DNA from: Exiguobacterium aurantiacum
GTDB taxonomy: Bacteria; Bacillota; Bacilli; Exiguobacteriales; Exiguobacteriaceae
Length of the DNA stretch: 64,000 nt
Assembly: GCF_024362205.1 (NCBI RefSeq)
Contig: NZ_CP101462.1
Span: 1,020,501 to 1,084,500, forward strand
Direction: 5' to 3'
Position numbers and translations under genes: made by a program. Shown here piece after piece: positions 17,213 to 25,254 of this stretch (its first letter is position 1; every line of letters begins with the position of its first letter). The notes under the pieces are model-generated. The model searched no databases. It was given only the letters and a program-made list of their open reading frames with translations, and was not told the DNA's origin.

Positions 17213-17386
17213 TCAATAGACTTTTTTGACTAAAGAGTTACTAGCATTTTTTCGAATTAATTCAATGGCATGCTCGCAATCATTTAAATTAATGTAGCCT
17301 TCACTGTGAGCTAAAATCTTTCCATTGTTTGCTACAATTCGAAAATAATATTCACCTTTATTCGTCTTATCAATTTGGAAGTTCAA
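17213..17386 (-). CDS. DUF1508-like small protein inside the nrd operon
   Basis: A 57-residue frame with a TTG start at 17384-17386, 9 bases after GGAGGT. The product contains GEYYFRIVANNGKIL, AHSEGY and a later AIELIRKNA, the pattern of the DUF1508 (YegP) family of small alpha-beta proteins whose role is unknown. It sits between nrdA and the flavodoxin gene on the same strand. The stretch 17146-17520 is clearly more AT-rich than the rest of the operon, which suggests later insertion. No transposase or repeat border is visible. Confidence 0.75.
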   Translation of the reverse strand: MNFQIDKTNKGEYYFRIVANNGKILAHSEGYINLNDCEHAIELIRKNASNSLVKKVY

Positions 17387-17520
17387 TATTTTGTTACCTC
17401 CATATCTACTATCAATTTACGTTTCAAATTCAAATATTTTTTACTGTTAAAATTTAAAGTTCGAGAAGTCAACGATGAAGCGGAAATTTATCATGGTTAT
17501 CATTTTTTAGAAGTATATTT

Positions 17521-19788
17521 TTACGAAGAACACGATTCACATTCGTCGACTTCGACGGTCGTCGAACGCGTGTAGTAGATTGATTTCATTCCGAGTGACC
17601 AGGCCTCGAGGTGCATCGAGAGGAGCTCGGTCGCCTTGACGTCGTTTTTGACGTAAAGGTTGAAGCTGATCGCTTGGTCGATGTGACGCTGGCGCGAAGC
17701 GTTTTGACGGATGCTCCAAAGTTGGTCGACTTCGAACGCTGATTTATAGAACCAGTTCGTTTCCGGGTTGAGGTCAGGGACCGTCACCGGGATCTTATAG
17801 TTTTTCTTCTCTTCCGAGTAGACCTTTTTATAGACCGGATCGATCGAAGCGGTACTGCCGGCAATGATGGCCGTCGATGAGTTCGGTGCGACCGCCATCA
17901 TATAGGCGTTACGGACACCGTTCTGGTTCACTTTGGCAGCAAGGCCGTCCCAATCGAGGTCATCATGTGAGCGGTAGTTGCGACGCTTGAAGTACTCACC
18001 CGTATGCCACTCTGACCCTTCGAACACACCGAACGCGCCTTTTTCTTTGGCAAGTTCCATCGAGGCTTGGATGGTGAGGTAAGCAATCTTCTCATACAGC
18101 TTTTCCGCGTACTGGACGGCGTCGACCGATTCCCAACGGATGCCTTCGAGAGCGAGCAAGTGATGCCACCCGAATGTGCCGAGTCCGACGGCGCGGTATT
18201 TTTGGTTCGTGATCATCGCTTGCGGCACTTCGATCGTGTTCAAGTCGATGACGTTGTCGAGCATCCGCATTTGAATCGGGATGAGTCGCTCGAGGACATC
18301 GGACTTCACGGCCCGGGCGAGGGCGATCGAGCTCAAGTTACAGACGACGAAATCGCCAGGCGTCTTCGTGATGACGATTTTCCCATCCGCCGTGTACTCT
18401 TCGTCGATTGTCGTTGGCGACATGTTTTGCGCGATCTCTGAGCAGAGGTTCGAGCTGTAAATCATGCCGGCGTGTTTGTTCGGGTTGGCGCGGTTGACCG
18501 CATCCCGGAAGAACATATACGGTGTACCCGTCTCGAGCTGTGAGCGCATGTATCGTTTGACGAGGTCGATGGCCGGCACCGTTACACGCGAGAGCTCCGG
18601 CGTATTGACACACGCCATGTACTTCTCGGTGAATGAGCCGCCGTTCTCCGTCTCATCATAGAAATCTTCGAGGCTGAAGCCCATGACCGTACGGATCTCA
18701 TGTGGGTCGAACAAGTGCCAGTCGCCACGTGCTTCGACCGTACGCATGAACAAGTCGGGCAAGCAGACGCCTGTGAACAAGTCATGCGTCCGAAGACGCT
18801 CGTCCCCATTGTTCAATTTCGCATCGAGGAATTCGAAGATGTCCTTGTGCCAAATGTCGAGGTAGACGGCGATCGAGCCTTGGCGCATGCCGAGCTGGTC
18901 GACCGAGACGGCGGTGTTGTTCAGTTGTTTCATCCAAGGGAGCGCACCGCTCGAAACGCCTTTGAAGCCTTTGATGTCGCTACCGCGTGAGCGGATCTTG
19001 CCGAGATAGACGCCGATTCCACCGCCACCTTTTGAGAGCGTGGCCACGTCTGTGTTCGAGTCATAGATGCCGCGCAGCGAGTCGTCGACCGTGTCGATGA
19101 AACACGAGCTGAGCTGACCGTACGATTTTCCTGCGTTCGAGAGCGTCGGGGTAGCGACCGTCATATAGAGGTTCGATAGCGCCCAATATGCCTCTTCAAC
19201 GAGTTGCACGCGTTGGTCGGCCTTCTCATTTTGCATGAGCGTCATGGCGATGACCATGAACCGTTCTTGCGGCAACTCATACAAGTTTTTGACGTGGTCG
19301 CGACCGAGGTAACGGTCTGATAACGTCCGGAGACCGATGTATGTGAACATGCGGTCACGTGACGGGTCGATCAACGTCTCCAAGTAGGCGATGTCTTCTT
19401 TCGAGTACGTATCGAGTAGGGCCGAGGTGAAGATGCCTTTCGTCGTAAGTGTCTCGATCATCGGATAGAGAGCGCCGTAGCGCATCGAGGCGTCATAGCC
19501 GCGGTTACGGGCCGCTTCTAAATAGAGGCGGTTTAAGTACATTTCTGTGGCGACGAACGTCCAGTCCGGCTCTTCAGCCTTCAACATGTCGAGGGCGTGC
19601 ATCGTCAAGAGCTCATATACTACATCTTGTGTCAGTGTCTTTCCTTCGAGCGCCCGGACGGCCCGTTCTTCGTATCGTTCAACACTGAGCTGTGGGTAGC
19701 GTTGTTTTAATGATTGGATCAATGTTGAGACGTCAGTCAGTGTTGGCGTAGCAGCCAACATCGTCTCGTGGTGGATTGGTGATGTCAA
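17521..19788 (-). CDS. nrdA: Class I ribonucleotide reductase, alpha (catalytic) subunit
   Basis: The 755-residue subunit reduces ribonucleoside diphosphates to deoxy forms. Catalytic features are visible: the first redox Cys in QLSSCFID, the N-x-C-x-E radical site in SNLCSEI, the second redox Cys in VVCNLSS, and the C-terminal CxxC of DECESCSS that is re-reduced by thioredoxin-like proteins. No ATP-cone precedes the catalytic domain, so the usual dATP activity switch appears absent, as in class Ib enzymes. I choose TTG 19788 because AAAAAGGAGTG lies 8 bases upstream. The open frame continues a further 44 codons to ATG 19920, but that stretch spans the ribosome site and is AT-rich. Confidence 0.92.
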   Translation of the reverse strand: MTSPIHHETMLAATPTLTDVSTLIQSLKQRYPQLSVERYEERAVRALEGKTLTQDVVYELLTMHALDMLKAEEPDWTFVATEMYLNRLYLEAARNRGYDASMRYGALYPMIETLTTKGIFTSALLDTYSKEDIAYLETLIDPSRDRMFTYIGLRTLSDRYLGRDHVKNLYELPQERFMVIAMTLMQNEKADQRVQLVEEAYWALSNLYMTVATPTLSNAGKSYGQLSSCFIDTVDDSLRGIYDSNTDVATLSKGGGGIGVYLGKIRSRGSDIKGFKGVSSGALPWMKQLNNTAVSVDQLGMRQGSIAVYLDIWHKDIFEFLDAKLNNGDERLRTHDLFTGVCLPDLFMRTVEARGDWHLFDPHEIRTVMGFSLEDFYDETENGGSFTEKYMACVNTPELSRVTVPAIDLVKRYMRSQLETGTPYMFFRDAVNRANPNKHAGMIYSSNLCSEIAQNMSPTTIDEEYTADGKIVITKTPGDFVVCNLSSIALARAVKSDVLERLIPIQMRMLDNVIDLNTIEVPQAMITNQKYRAVGLGTFGWHHLLALEGIRWESVDAVQYAEKLYEKIAYLTIQASMELAKEKGAFGVFEGSEWHTGEYFKRRNYRSHDDLDWDGLAAKVNQNGVRNAYMMAVAPNSSTAIIAGSTASIDPVYKKVYSEEKKNYKIPVTVPDLNPETNWFYKSAFEVDQLWSIRQNASRQRHIDQAISFNLYVKNDVKATELLSMHLEAWSLGMKSIYYTRSTTVEVDECESCSS

Positions 19789-20295
19789 AACGATCACTCC
19801 TTTTTCAGATGTAGATATTATAAAGGTATAGCGGAACTTGTCCGATTCGATGTCAATAGTAGATAAACGTGATAAATATCCGTTAACTATATATTGACGT
19901 TTTCTTGTCTTTTTAATCATAAATCACCTATATTTAGTTTTGCAATCTTGACATTCGGCAAACTCTCGACGCCTGGATTACTTTTACTCGAAAACGGCGC
20001 TATCATCCGATTTGAGATGAGATATGAGATAGAAAAAAATTAAATTGATGTTTGTATGAAAAGGCGTGCAATTTTATGTAAGCGGTCAATCATGAACCGG
20101 ATGTCGAAATATACGAGAATTTCATTAGATTTTGACATATCTTCTATTCAATCAACAATCTGAACAATCACTATATATAGTGACGACTGCTTTTTTGAAA
20201 TGAGGGAAATTCGACCGCTCACTGGCATCGAACTGAAAAGTGAGGTAGATTGAGGGAGTACGATTTGAATCAAGCTAAAAAGAAGGGTTTAACAA
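19789..20295. other. Long AT-rich intergenic leader upstream of nrdA
   Basis: These 507 bases separate the divergent nrd operon and the 20296 gene. They hold the NrdR-like palindrome at 20168-20183 and a weaker look-alike, AACTATATATTGAC, near 19885-19898. A TTGACA on the minus strand (19848-19853) could be a -35 but has no clean -10. Apart from a 44-codon extension of the nrdA frame I see no gene. Confidence 0.5.
20168..20183. promoter_or_regulatory. NrdR-box-like palindrome
   Basis: TCACTATATATAGTGA is a perfect 16-base palindrome and matches the NrdR box pattern (ACACWATATNTWGTGT) over its core. NrdR represses ribonucleotide reductase genes in most bacteria. A second box about 31 bases away, usual for NrdR, is not seen. 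Confidence 0.55.
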
Positions 20296-20529
20296 ATGAG
20301 AGCAGAAGACTTATTATTAGCATGGGACCCACTCGGTTACGGGCTTGGGTCGTATGGACCAGAGTTTGACGATATCGCCTTGGCGCTCATTCACCTCGAT
20401 TCGATTGATCGGTTGGATGAAGTGATTCGACAGATCTTGACAGACGCGTTCGGCGACTGTCCGAGTGAATCGGAAACACGAGCCATGGCGGCACGATTAC
20501 TCGCGTCTTCAGAATCTTGTCAACTATAA
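20296..20529 (+). CDS. DUF1871-like small protein (YugE-like)
   Basis: A 77-residue protein with LLAWDPLGYGLGSYGPEFDDI in its first half, the WDPL-G-Y-E/D pattern of DUF1871 proteins such as B. subtilis YugE. The function of the family is unknown. AGAAGGG precedes ATG 20296. It lies 12 bases from the next gene and heads a run that includes the yugG- and yugH-like genes, which supports the assignment by synteny. Confidence 0.72.
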   Translation: MRAEDLLLAWDPLGYGLGSYGPEFDDIALALIHLDSIDRLDEVIRQILTDAFGDCPSESETRAMAARLLASSESCQL

Positions 20530-20541
20530 GGGGGAACCACG

Positions 20542-20790
20542 ATGTTACGTATCGATCCAACACCGAATCCAAATGCAATGAAAATCACACTTCCAGAGAA
20601 CGTTTTCGGCGCGAAAAGCCAAAGCGTGAAAGCTGGCGAAGAGACGGACCAACCGCTCCTCGCGAAACTCGTTACAATCGAAGGTGTCGAGAGCGTATTC
20701 GCCTACGGCGATTTCGTCACGGTATCAAAAGAGAACGGCGTCAGCTGGGAAGCCATCTTGCCGCACGTCGAAACTGCTTACCGCGGATGA
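20542..20790 (+). CDS. Stand-alone Nfu/NifU N-terminal domain protein
   Basis: An 82-residue protein with the Nfu_N signature TPNPNAMKITL at residues 7-17 and VEGVESVFAYGDFVTV-like core (here IEGVESVFAYGDF). This domain is found in front of the iron-sulfur scaffold Nfu in many organisms. It occurs alone here, without the CxxC Nfu domain, so it may assist rather than carry clusters (inference). Its stop overlaps the start of the glycosyltransferase gene as ATGA. The ribosome site AAGGGGGAA at 20528-20536 is unusually G-rich. Confidence 0.85.
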   Translation: MLRIDPTPNPNAMKITLPENVFGAKSQSVKAGEETDQPLLAKLVTIEGVESVFAYGDFVTVSKENGVSWEAILPHVETAYRG

Positions 20791-21587
20791 ACCCGCTCGT
20801 TTCCATCGTCGTCCCGGTCCATTCCCGGGAGGCTGAACTGACGGAACTGCTCGAGAGTCTTGTCGTCCAGACGTTCGAATCGTTCGAAGTACTTGTGATC
20901 AATAATGACGGGCCGCCAAAACAGCATCTTTTGGCGCCTTTTTTGAATCGATTATCGATTCGCTATATCGAGCTCGGCGAGAACCATCACGTCAAAGCTC
21001 GAAATCGTGGCGTGCAGGAAGCGAGCGGCGACTATATCCTGTTGCTCGACGATGATGACTTGCTCATGCCAACCCATATCGAGCAAGCGCTCGAGGACAT
21101 CCGTTCGGCCGACCTCGTCTTCACGGATGCGGAACTGTTCCGTTTCAAGTGGGAGGACGGACGCCGGCGCGTCACCGACTGGGAGGCGTTCGCCTACGAC
21201 CTCGATATGGAGCGGCTCCGCCAAGACTCGACGTTCATCCCGTCCGGTACGTTGTATCGCAAACAGCTCCACGATGACATCGGACCGTTCGATGAAGCGG
21301 TCTACAACTATTGGGACTGGGATTTCATTTTACGTGTCAGTGAAGCTGGGACGATTCGGCACCCGGCCCGTGCAACGGTGCTGTATGCGTTCAACGGCAC
21401 CGACAACTTGTCGGCCAAACAAGACGAGACACGCCGTCGTTACTTTGATCGGTTCTGTCACAAGCACGGTTTGGCCAATATGGAAATGAAAAACTTCCAT
21501 ATCGTCCAAGCCGAACGACGGGACTATGTGAGACAGACAGAGAGAACGTTCACAGGGTTGTTCCCCGGTAGAACGGAAGGAGAATAA
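20787..21587 (+). CDS. Family 2 glycosyltransferase
   Basis: A 266-residue cytosolic GT-A fold transferase. VSIVVPVHSREAELTELLESL opens the nucleotide-sugar domain in shorter form, ARNRGVQEASGDYILLLDDDD gives the metal-binding DDD motif near residue 90, and FDEAVYNYWDWDF resembles the ED acceptor motif. It starts ATG 20787 overlapping the previous stop. The frame stays open upstream to 20517 but that part overlaps the Nfu_N gene in another frame. Donor and acceptor sugars cannot be told. No other surface-polymer gene is near. Confidence 0.82.
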   Translation: MNPLVSIVVPVHSREAELTELLESLVVQTFESFEVLVINNDGPPKQHLLAPFLNRLSIRYIELGENHHVKARNRGVQEASGDYILLLDDDDLLMPTHIEQALEDIRSADLVFTDAELFRFKWEDGRRRVTDWEAFAYDLDMERLRQDSTFIPSGTLYRKQLHDDIGPFDEAVYNYWDWDFILRVSEAGTIRHPARATVLYAFNGTDNLSAKQDETRRRYFDRFCHKHGLANMEMKNFHIVQAERRDYVRQTERTFTGLFPGRTEGE

Positions 21588-21590
21588 ATT

Positions 21591-22085
21591 ATGTATACAT
21601 CGAAAGAACTAGAACTGCTCGAGTTGCTCGAAGAGAAAGGCTACCTCGAGACGAAACTGTTGGCGAACTTGCTGGCGACCGATGAGGCGACCGTCGAAGC
21701 GATGCTCGAGAAGTTCAAGGCGGACGGCATCTTGCTCGGCTTCCGGGCAATGGTCAACTGGCAAAAAATCAATCGCCACGATGTCACGGCGTTCATCGAC
21801 GTCAAAGTCACTCCGAAACGGGGTCGTGGCTTCGATGAGGTCGCCGAGCGGATTTATCGCTTCCCGGAAGTGACGGCGCTCTACTTGATGTCAGGGGCCT
21901 ACGACCTGCAAGTCGTCATTCGGGCGAACTCACTTCAAGACGTCGCCTCGTTCGTATCTGATAAGTTGTCCCCGCTCGATTCGGTCGTCTCGACGACGAC
22001 GCACTTCAAATTGAAGACGTATAAGCACGACGGTATTTTATTCACCCCACAAGTCGAAGACAAACGGTTGAACATCACGCCATGA
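21591..22085 (+). CDS. yugG: Lrp/AsnC family transcriptional regulator
   Basis: A 164-residue regulator with an N-terminal winged helix-turn-helix (about 1-60) and a C-terminal ligand-sensing AsnC domain (about 70-150), recognisable from the VTALYLMSGAYDLQVVIRA segment. GAAGGAGAA precedes ATG 21591. It ends four bases inside the aminotransferase gene, so it probably senses an amino acid and controls that neighbour, as the yugG-yugH pair suggests in B. subtilis (inference). Confidence 0.87.
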   Translation: MYTSKELELLELLEEKGYLETKLLANLLATDEATVEAMLEKFKADGILLGFRAMVNWQKINRHDVTAFIDVKVTPKRGRGFDEVAERIYRFPEVTALYLMSGAYDLQVVIRANSLQDVASFVSDKLSPLDSVVSTTTHFKLKTYKHDGILFTPQVEDKRLNITP

Positions 22086-23269
22086 AGTCGCTGTCCCAAC
22101 AAGTCGTCTCGATGAAGCCGTCCGGCATCCGCCGATTCTTCGATTTGGCGCAAACGATGGAAAACGTCGTCTCTCTCGGGGTGGGAGAGCCGGATTTCAT
22201 CACGCCGTGGAACGTTCGCGAAGCGAGTTATGCAGCGCTCGAACAAGGTTACACGGCCTATAGCGCCAACGCCGGGCTCCTCGAGTTACGTCAAGAGATC
22301 GCCGGTTATATGGCGGACCGGTTCGGTGCCACCTATGACCCGGCGACGGAACTAATCGTCACGACGGGAGCGTCGCAGGCGCTCGATATCGCGTTCCGGG
22401 CACTCCTCAACCCAGGAGACGAGGTCATCGTCGTCGAACCGGCTTTCGTCTCGTACGGGCCGCTCATCGAGCTCGCCGGTGGGACGGTCGTCCCGGTCGC
22501 CTGTCGTCCGGAGAACGGGTTCCGTTTGGACCGGGAAGACGTCGAAGCGGCCATCACCGAACGGACGAAAGCGATACTCCTCTGTTTCCCGTCGAACCCG
22601 ACCGGCGCGACGATGACAGGCGAAGAACTCACTGAGATCGCGGAACTCGCGACGAAACATGACCTTTGGGTCGTCAGCGATGAGATTTACGCCGAACTGT
22701 CTTATGATGAGCCGTTCACGAGCTTCGCGACGCTCCACGACATGCGTGAGCGCACGATCGTCGTCAACGGGTTCTCCAAGGCGTTCGCGATGACAGGCTG
22801 GCGGCTCGGCTTCACGTGCGCACCGGAAGTCGTGACGCGGGAGATGCTCAAAGTTCATCAGTACGGTATGATGTGCGCCCCGACGCTCGTCCAGTTCGGC
22901 GGGCTCGAGGCGCTCCGCAGCCGCGACCAGCACGTACCGAAGATGGTGAAGAGCTATCGGCAACGCCGCAATTACTTCATCCAAGCGCTCAACGACGCCG
23001 GGTTGCCGACGCACGTGCCGGGTGGCGCGTTCTACGCCTTCCCATCAATCCGTCATACCGGATTGACGAGCGAAGAGTTTGCCGAGCGTCTCTTGCTCGA
23101 GGAACGGGTCGCGGTCGTACCGGGCAACGCGTTCGGCGCGAGCGGTGAAGGATTCGTCCGAGCCAGTTACGCGACGTCGATCGAACAGTTGCAAGAAGCG
23201 ATTCGTCGCATCGATCGGTTCATGAAACAGTTCGAAGTGACGACGACAGTGACAGACTCTCAGCGATGA
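22082..23269 (+). CDS. yugH: PLP-dependent class I aminotransferase, PatA/YugH-like
   Basis: A 395-residue fold-type I aminotransferase. The PLP lysine is K233 in NGFSKAFAMTGWRLGF. SNPTG (about 171-175) and D200 in VVSDEIYAEL are the other cofactor contacts, and an Arg near the C-terminus (GFVRASYA) should bind substrate carboxylate. It overlaps the AsnC-type regulator by 4 bases (ATGA). The closest known relatives are PatA and YugH; the exact amino acid pair is not determined by sequence. Confidence 0.88.
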   Translation: MKSLSQQVVSMKPSGIRRFFDLAQTMENVVSLGVGEPDFITPWNVREASYAALEQGYTAYSANAGLLELRQEIAGYMADRFGATYDPATELIVTTGASQALDIAFRALLNPGDEVIVVEPAFVSYGPLIELAGGTVVPVACRPENGFRLDREDVEAAITERTKAILLCFPSNPTGATMTGEELTEIAELATKHDLWVVSDEIYAELSYDEPFTSFATLHDMRERTIVVNGFSKAFAMTGWRLGFTCAPEVVTREMLKVHQYGMMCAPTLVQFGGLEALRSRDQHVPKMVKSYRQRRNYFIQALNDAGLPTHVPGGAFYAFPSIRHTGLTSEEFAERLLLEERVAVVPGNAFGASGEGFVRASYATSIEQLQEAIRRIDRFMKQFEVTTTVTDSQR

Positions 23270-23285
23270 GGGTCTGTTTCACGTT
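23251..23285 (+). terminator. Probable terminator after the aminotransferase gene
   Basis: CAGACTCTC and GAGGGTCTG pair imperfectly around AGCGAT, followed by a T-rich stretch. It overlaps the 3' end of the gene. An extended -10 TGGTATAAT just after (23291-23298) may drive the next gene. Confidence 0.55.
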
Positions 23286-23328
23286 TTAGTGGTATAATAG
23301 ATGGGAAAAGACGAGCGAGGTGAAGCCA

Positions 23329-24573
23329 TTGGAACGAGTGGATTTTATAGCGATCGGATGTGGCCCGTACAATCTCGGATTGATGGCGCTCAGCGAATCG
23401 ACCGAATTGACCGGTGTTTGTTTTGAAGAGCGGGACGATTTCATTTGGCATGAAGGGATGTTGCTCGAAGCGGCGACGATGCAGACGCATTACTTATATG
23501 ACCTTGTGACGCTCGCGGATCCGACGAGCCGCTACAGCTATTTGAACTACTTGAAGCAGGTTGGCCGGCTGCAGACGTTCATCGTCCAGGAGAGCCCGAC
23601 AATTCCCCGGACGGAGTTCAACCGGTATTTACAATCGGTCGCCGCCTCGCTCGACACGATCAAGTTCTCACACCGGGTCACCGATGTCCGTCCGGCGGCG
23701 GATGGGTTTCTCGTCACGGTCGAGACACCGGATGGGGAAACGGTGCTGTCGTCACGTCACGTCGTCATTGGTACGGGAGCAGAACCGCTTGTCCCGGACG
23801 CCTTCCAAGATGTCGTCCATACGAGTTCGTATCGGATGGAGCGGGAGCGCTTGCTTGAAACCGATCGCATCGTCATCATCGGTAGCGGTCAAAGCGCGGC
23901 TGAAGTGTATCTCGACTTATTGACCCGGTCCGATAAAATGCGCCAACGCATCGATTGGGTGACGCGCTCGGATGTGTTCGAATCACTAGAGAGCGGTAAG
24001 CTCGGCGAGGAAATTTTCAGCTTGCCGTATGTCGACTATTTCAATCAATTGCCCTATGCGGAGCGGGAGCAGCTCGGGAAAGCGTTCGAGCGGTTCCGGA
24101 ACGGGGTCAATCCTGAGACGCTTCGGGCGATTTATGGATTTTTGTATCATCGGACGGCGGACGGAAGTGATCAAGCGACGAACCTGTACACTCAGATTGA
24201 AATCGAGCACATCGCACACGAAATCGTTTATACTGTCGAAGGGACGCAACAATATACGGGGCAATCGTTTACGGGTGAATATGATGCGGTCGTGGCGGCG
24301 ACCGGATATCGACCGCGCATCCCGACATGGGTCGAACGGTTCGACATTGAATGGGAGGCGGACCAGCAGTGGCGTGTCAACAATCGCTATCAGATTGCGA
24401 CGAAGACGACATTGGCGGGAAGTTTATTTACCCATACGAATTTAGAACATTCGCACGGTCCAGCAGCGACGAATTTGGGGATGGCAGTGTATCGAAACGC
24501 AATCATGTTGAATGAAATGATGGGGGAAACGGTGTTTGATGTGGCCGCGCAGCAACCGTTTACAAGTTTTTGA
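23329..24573 (+). CDS. Lysine/ornithine N-monooxygenase family flavoprotein
   Basis: A 414-residue member of the IucD/SidA/PvdA N-hydroxylating monooxygenases. FIAIGCGPYNLGLMAL is the FAD site, with the G-P-Y-N variation typical of this family. VIIGSGQSAAEVYLDLL is the NADPH site, and the late AATGYRPRIP is the family's ATGY motif. These enzymes hydroxylate the side-chain amine of lysine or ornithine to make hydroxamate siderophores. No siderophore synthetase is adjacent, so the product path is unknown. I choose TTG 23329 because GAGGTGA lies 5 bases upstream; GTG 23320 is an alternative. Confidence 0.85.
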   Translation: MERVDFIAIGCGPYNLGLMALSESTELTGVCFEERDDFIWHEGMLLEAATMQTHYLYDLVTLADPTSRYSYLNYLKQVGRLQTFIVQESPTIPRTEFNRYLQSVAASLDTIKFSHRVTDVRPAADGFLVTVETPDGETVLSSRHVVIGTGAEPLVPDAFQDVVHTSSYRMERERLLETDRIVIIGSGQSAAEVYLDLLTRSDKMRQRIDWVTRSDVFESLESGKLGEEIFSLPYVDYFNQLPYAEREQLGKAFERFRNGVNPETLRAIYGFLYHRTADGSDQATNLYTQIEIEHIAHEIVYTVEGTQQYTGQSFTGEYDAVVAATGYRPRIPTWVERFDIEWEADQQWRVNNRYQIATKTTLAGSLFTHTNLEHSHGPAATNLGMAVYRNAIMLNEMMGETVFDVAAQQPFTSF

Positions 24574-24575
24574 AC

Positions 24576-24638
24576 AAAAAAAGGGCTAGGCGTTAGCCTA
24601 GCGGAATCAGGGGGGAATACTTGAAGTCTTGCTTGATT
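24576..24638 (-). ncRNA. Candidate small RNA with C-rich loop and sigma-B-like promoter
   Basis: On the minus strand a hairpin GCTAGGC-TAAC-GCCTAGC (24585-24602) is followed by seven Ts, a terminator that serves no minus-strand gene. About 45 bases upstream, GGGTAA and GTTTCA at 13-base spacing match a sigma-B promoter. The predicted transcript is about 60-65 bases, has no credible open frame and carries UUCCCCCCUG just before the terminator, a layout seen in Firmicute regulatory RNAs such as RsaE and FsrA. Identity with either is not claimed. Confidence 0.5.
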
Positions 24639-24643
24639 TGTAT

Positions 24644-24668
24644 TTACCCGACCCGTCGACTTTGAAAC
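24644..24668 (-). promoter_or_regulatory. Sigma-B-like promoter for the candidate small RNA
   Basis: Read on the minus strand, GTTTCA (24663-24668) and GGGTAA (24644-24649) are separated by 13 bases, against the sigma-B consensus GTTTAA-N12-15-GGGWAW. Confidence 0.5.
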
Positions 24669-24767
24669 ACAAAAACAATCCCAAATAATCTTTTTTACTA
24701 ATTTGTACACTTTATCGAAAAAAGTATGTTATAGTAAGTTGATGAATTTAGCATAGGAGTGTTTGTA

Positions 24768-25160
24768 ATGGCAAAATACGAAAAAGATCAAGTTTTAAAA
24801 GGTAAAGTAACAGGAATCCAACCTTTCGGTGCGTTCGTCGCACTCGACGACGAGACTCAAGGTCTTGTCCACATCTCTGAAATCTCACACGACTACGTGA
24901 AAGACGTGAACGAGTACGTTCAAGTCGGTCAAGAAGTTGAAGTGAAAATTCTTGATGTTGATGAAGCATCTAAGAAAATCAAGCTTTCAATGAAAGCGAC
25001 ACAAGAAGCTCCAAAACGCGAGAAGTCGGCTAAGCCAGCTCGTCGTGGCGCACCACGCCGCAACGAAGCTTCAAACTTCAAGCAAGAAGAAGCACCAGGC
25101 TTCACTGTCCTCAAGGACAAGCTCGAAGACTGGATCAAAAACACGAACTTCAAAAAGTAA
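24768..25160 (+). CDS. yugI: S1-domain RNA-binding protein, YugI (general stress protein 13)
   Basis: A 130-residue protein. One S1 domain occupies residues 1-70, recognisable from GKVTGIQPFGAFVAL, LVHISEIS and VKILDVDEASKKIKLSMK. A basic, low-complexity tail (KPARRGAPRRN) follows. The size and layout match YugI of B. subtilis, which binds RNA/ribosomes. ATG 24768 follows AGGAG by 8 bases; an in-frame GTG at 24759 overlaps that site. A strong terminator follows. The neighbours match the yug cluster. Confidence 0.9.
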   Translation: MAKYEKDQVLKGKVTGIQPFGAFVALDDETQGLVHISEISHDYVKDVNEYVQVGQEVEVKILDVDEASKKIKLSMKATQEAPKREKSAKPARRGAPRRNEASNFKQEEAPGFTVLKDKLEDWIKNTNFKK

Positions 25161-25167
25161 GTGATTG

Positions 25168-25201
25168 AGACGACCTGCCTTGTGCAGGTCGTCTTTTTTT
25201 T
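25168..25201 (+). terminator. Terminator of yugI
   Basis: AGACGACCTGC and GCAGGTCGTCT form an 11-bp stem around CTTGT, then eight Ts. Confidence 0.9.
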
Positions 25202-25254
25202 GTACAGGAAATGTCCCACACGTTCACGAACAGTACAGAAAAGGAGTGAGGACC

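Noticed and set aside
17375-17575. A 66-codon plus-strand frame across the end of nrdA
   Set aside because: No ribosome site; it lies antisense to the nrdA C-terminus and to the AT-rich leader of the DUF1508 gene.
22352-23014. A 220-codon minus-strand frame opposite the aminotransferase gene
   Set aside because: It is a shadow of a well-supported gene on the other strand, with no start signal and an Arg/Glu/Asp-rich, motif-free product.
24571-24610. Hairpin taken as the terminator of the N-monooxygenase gene
   Set aside because: On the plus strand the T run is missing and an A run precedes the stem, so the orientation fits the minus strand only.
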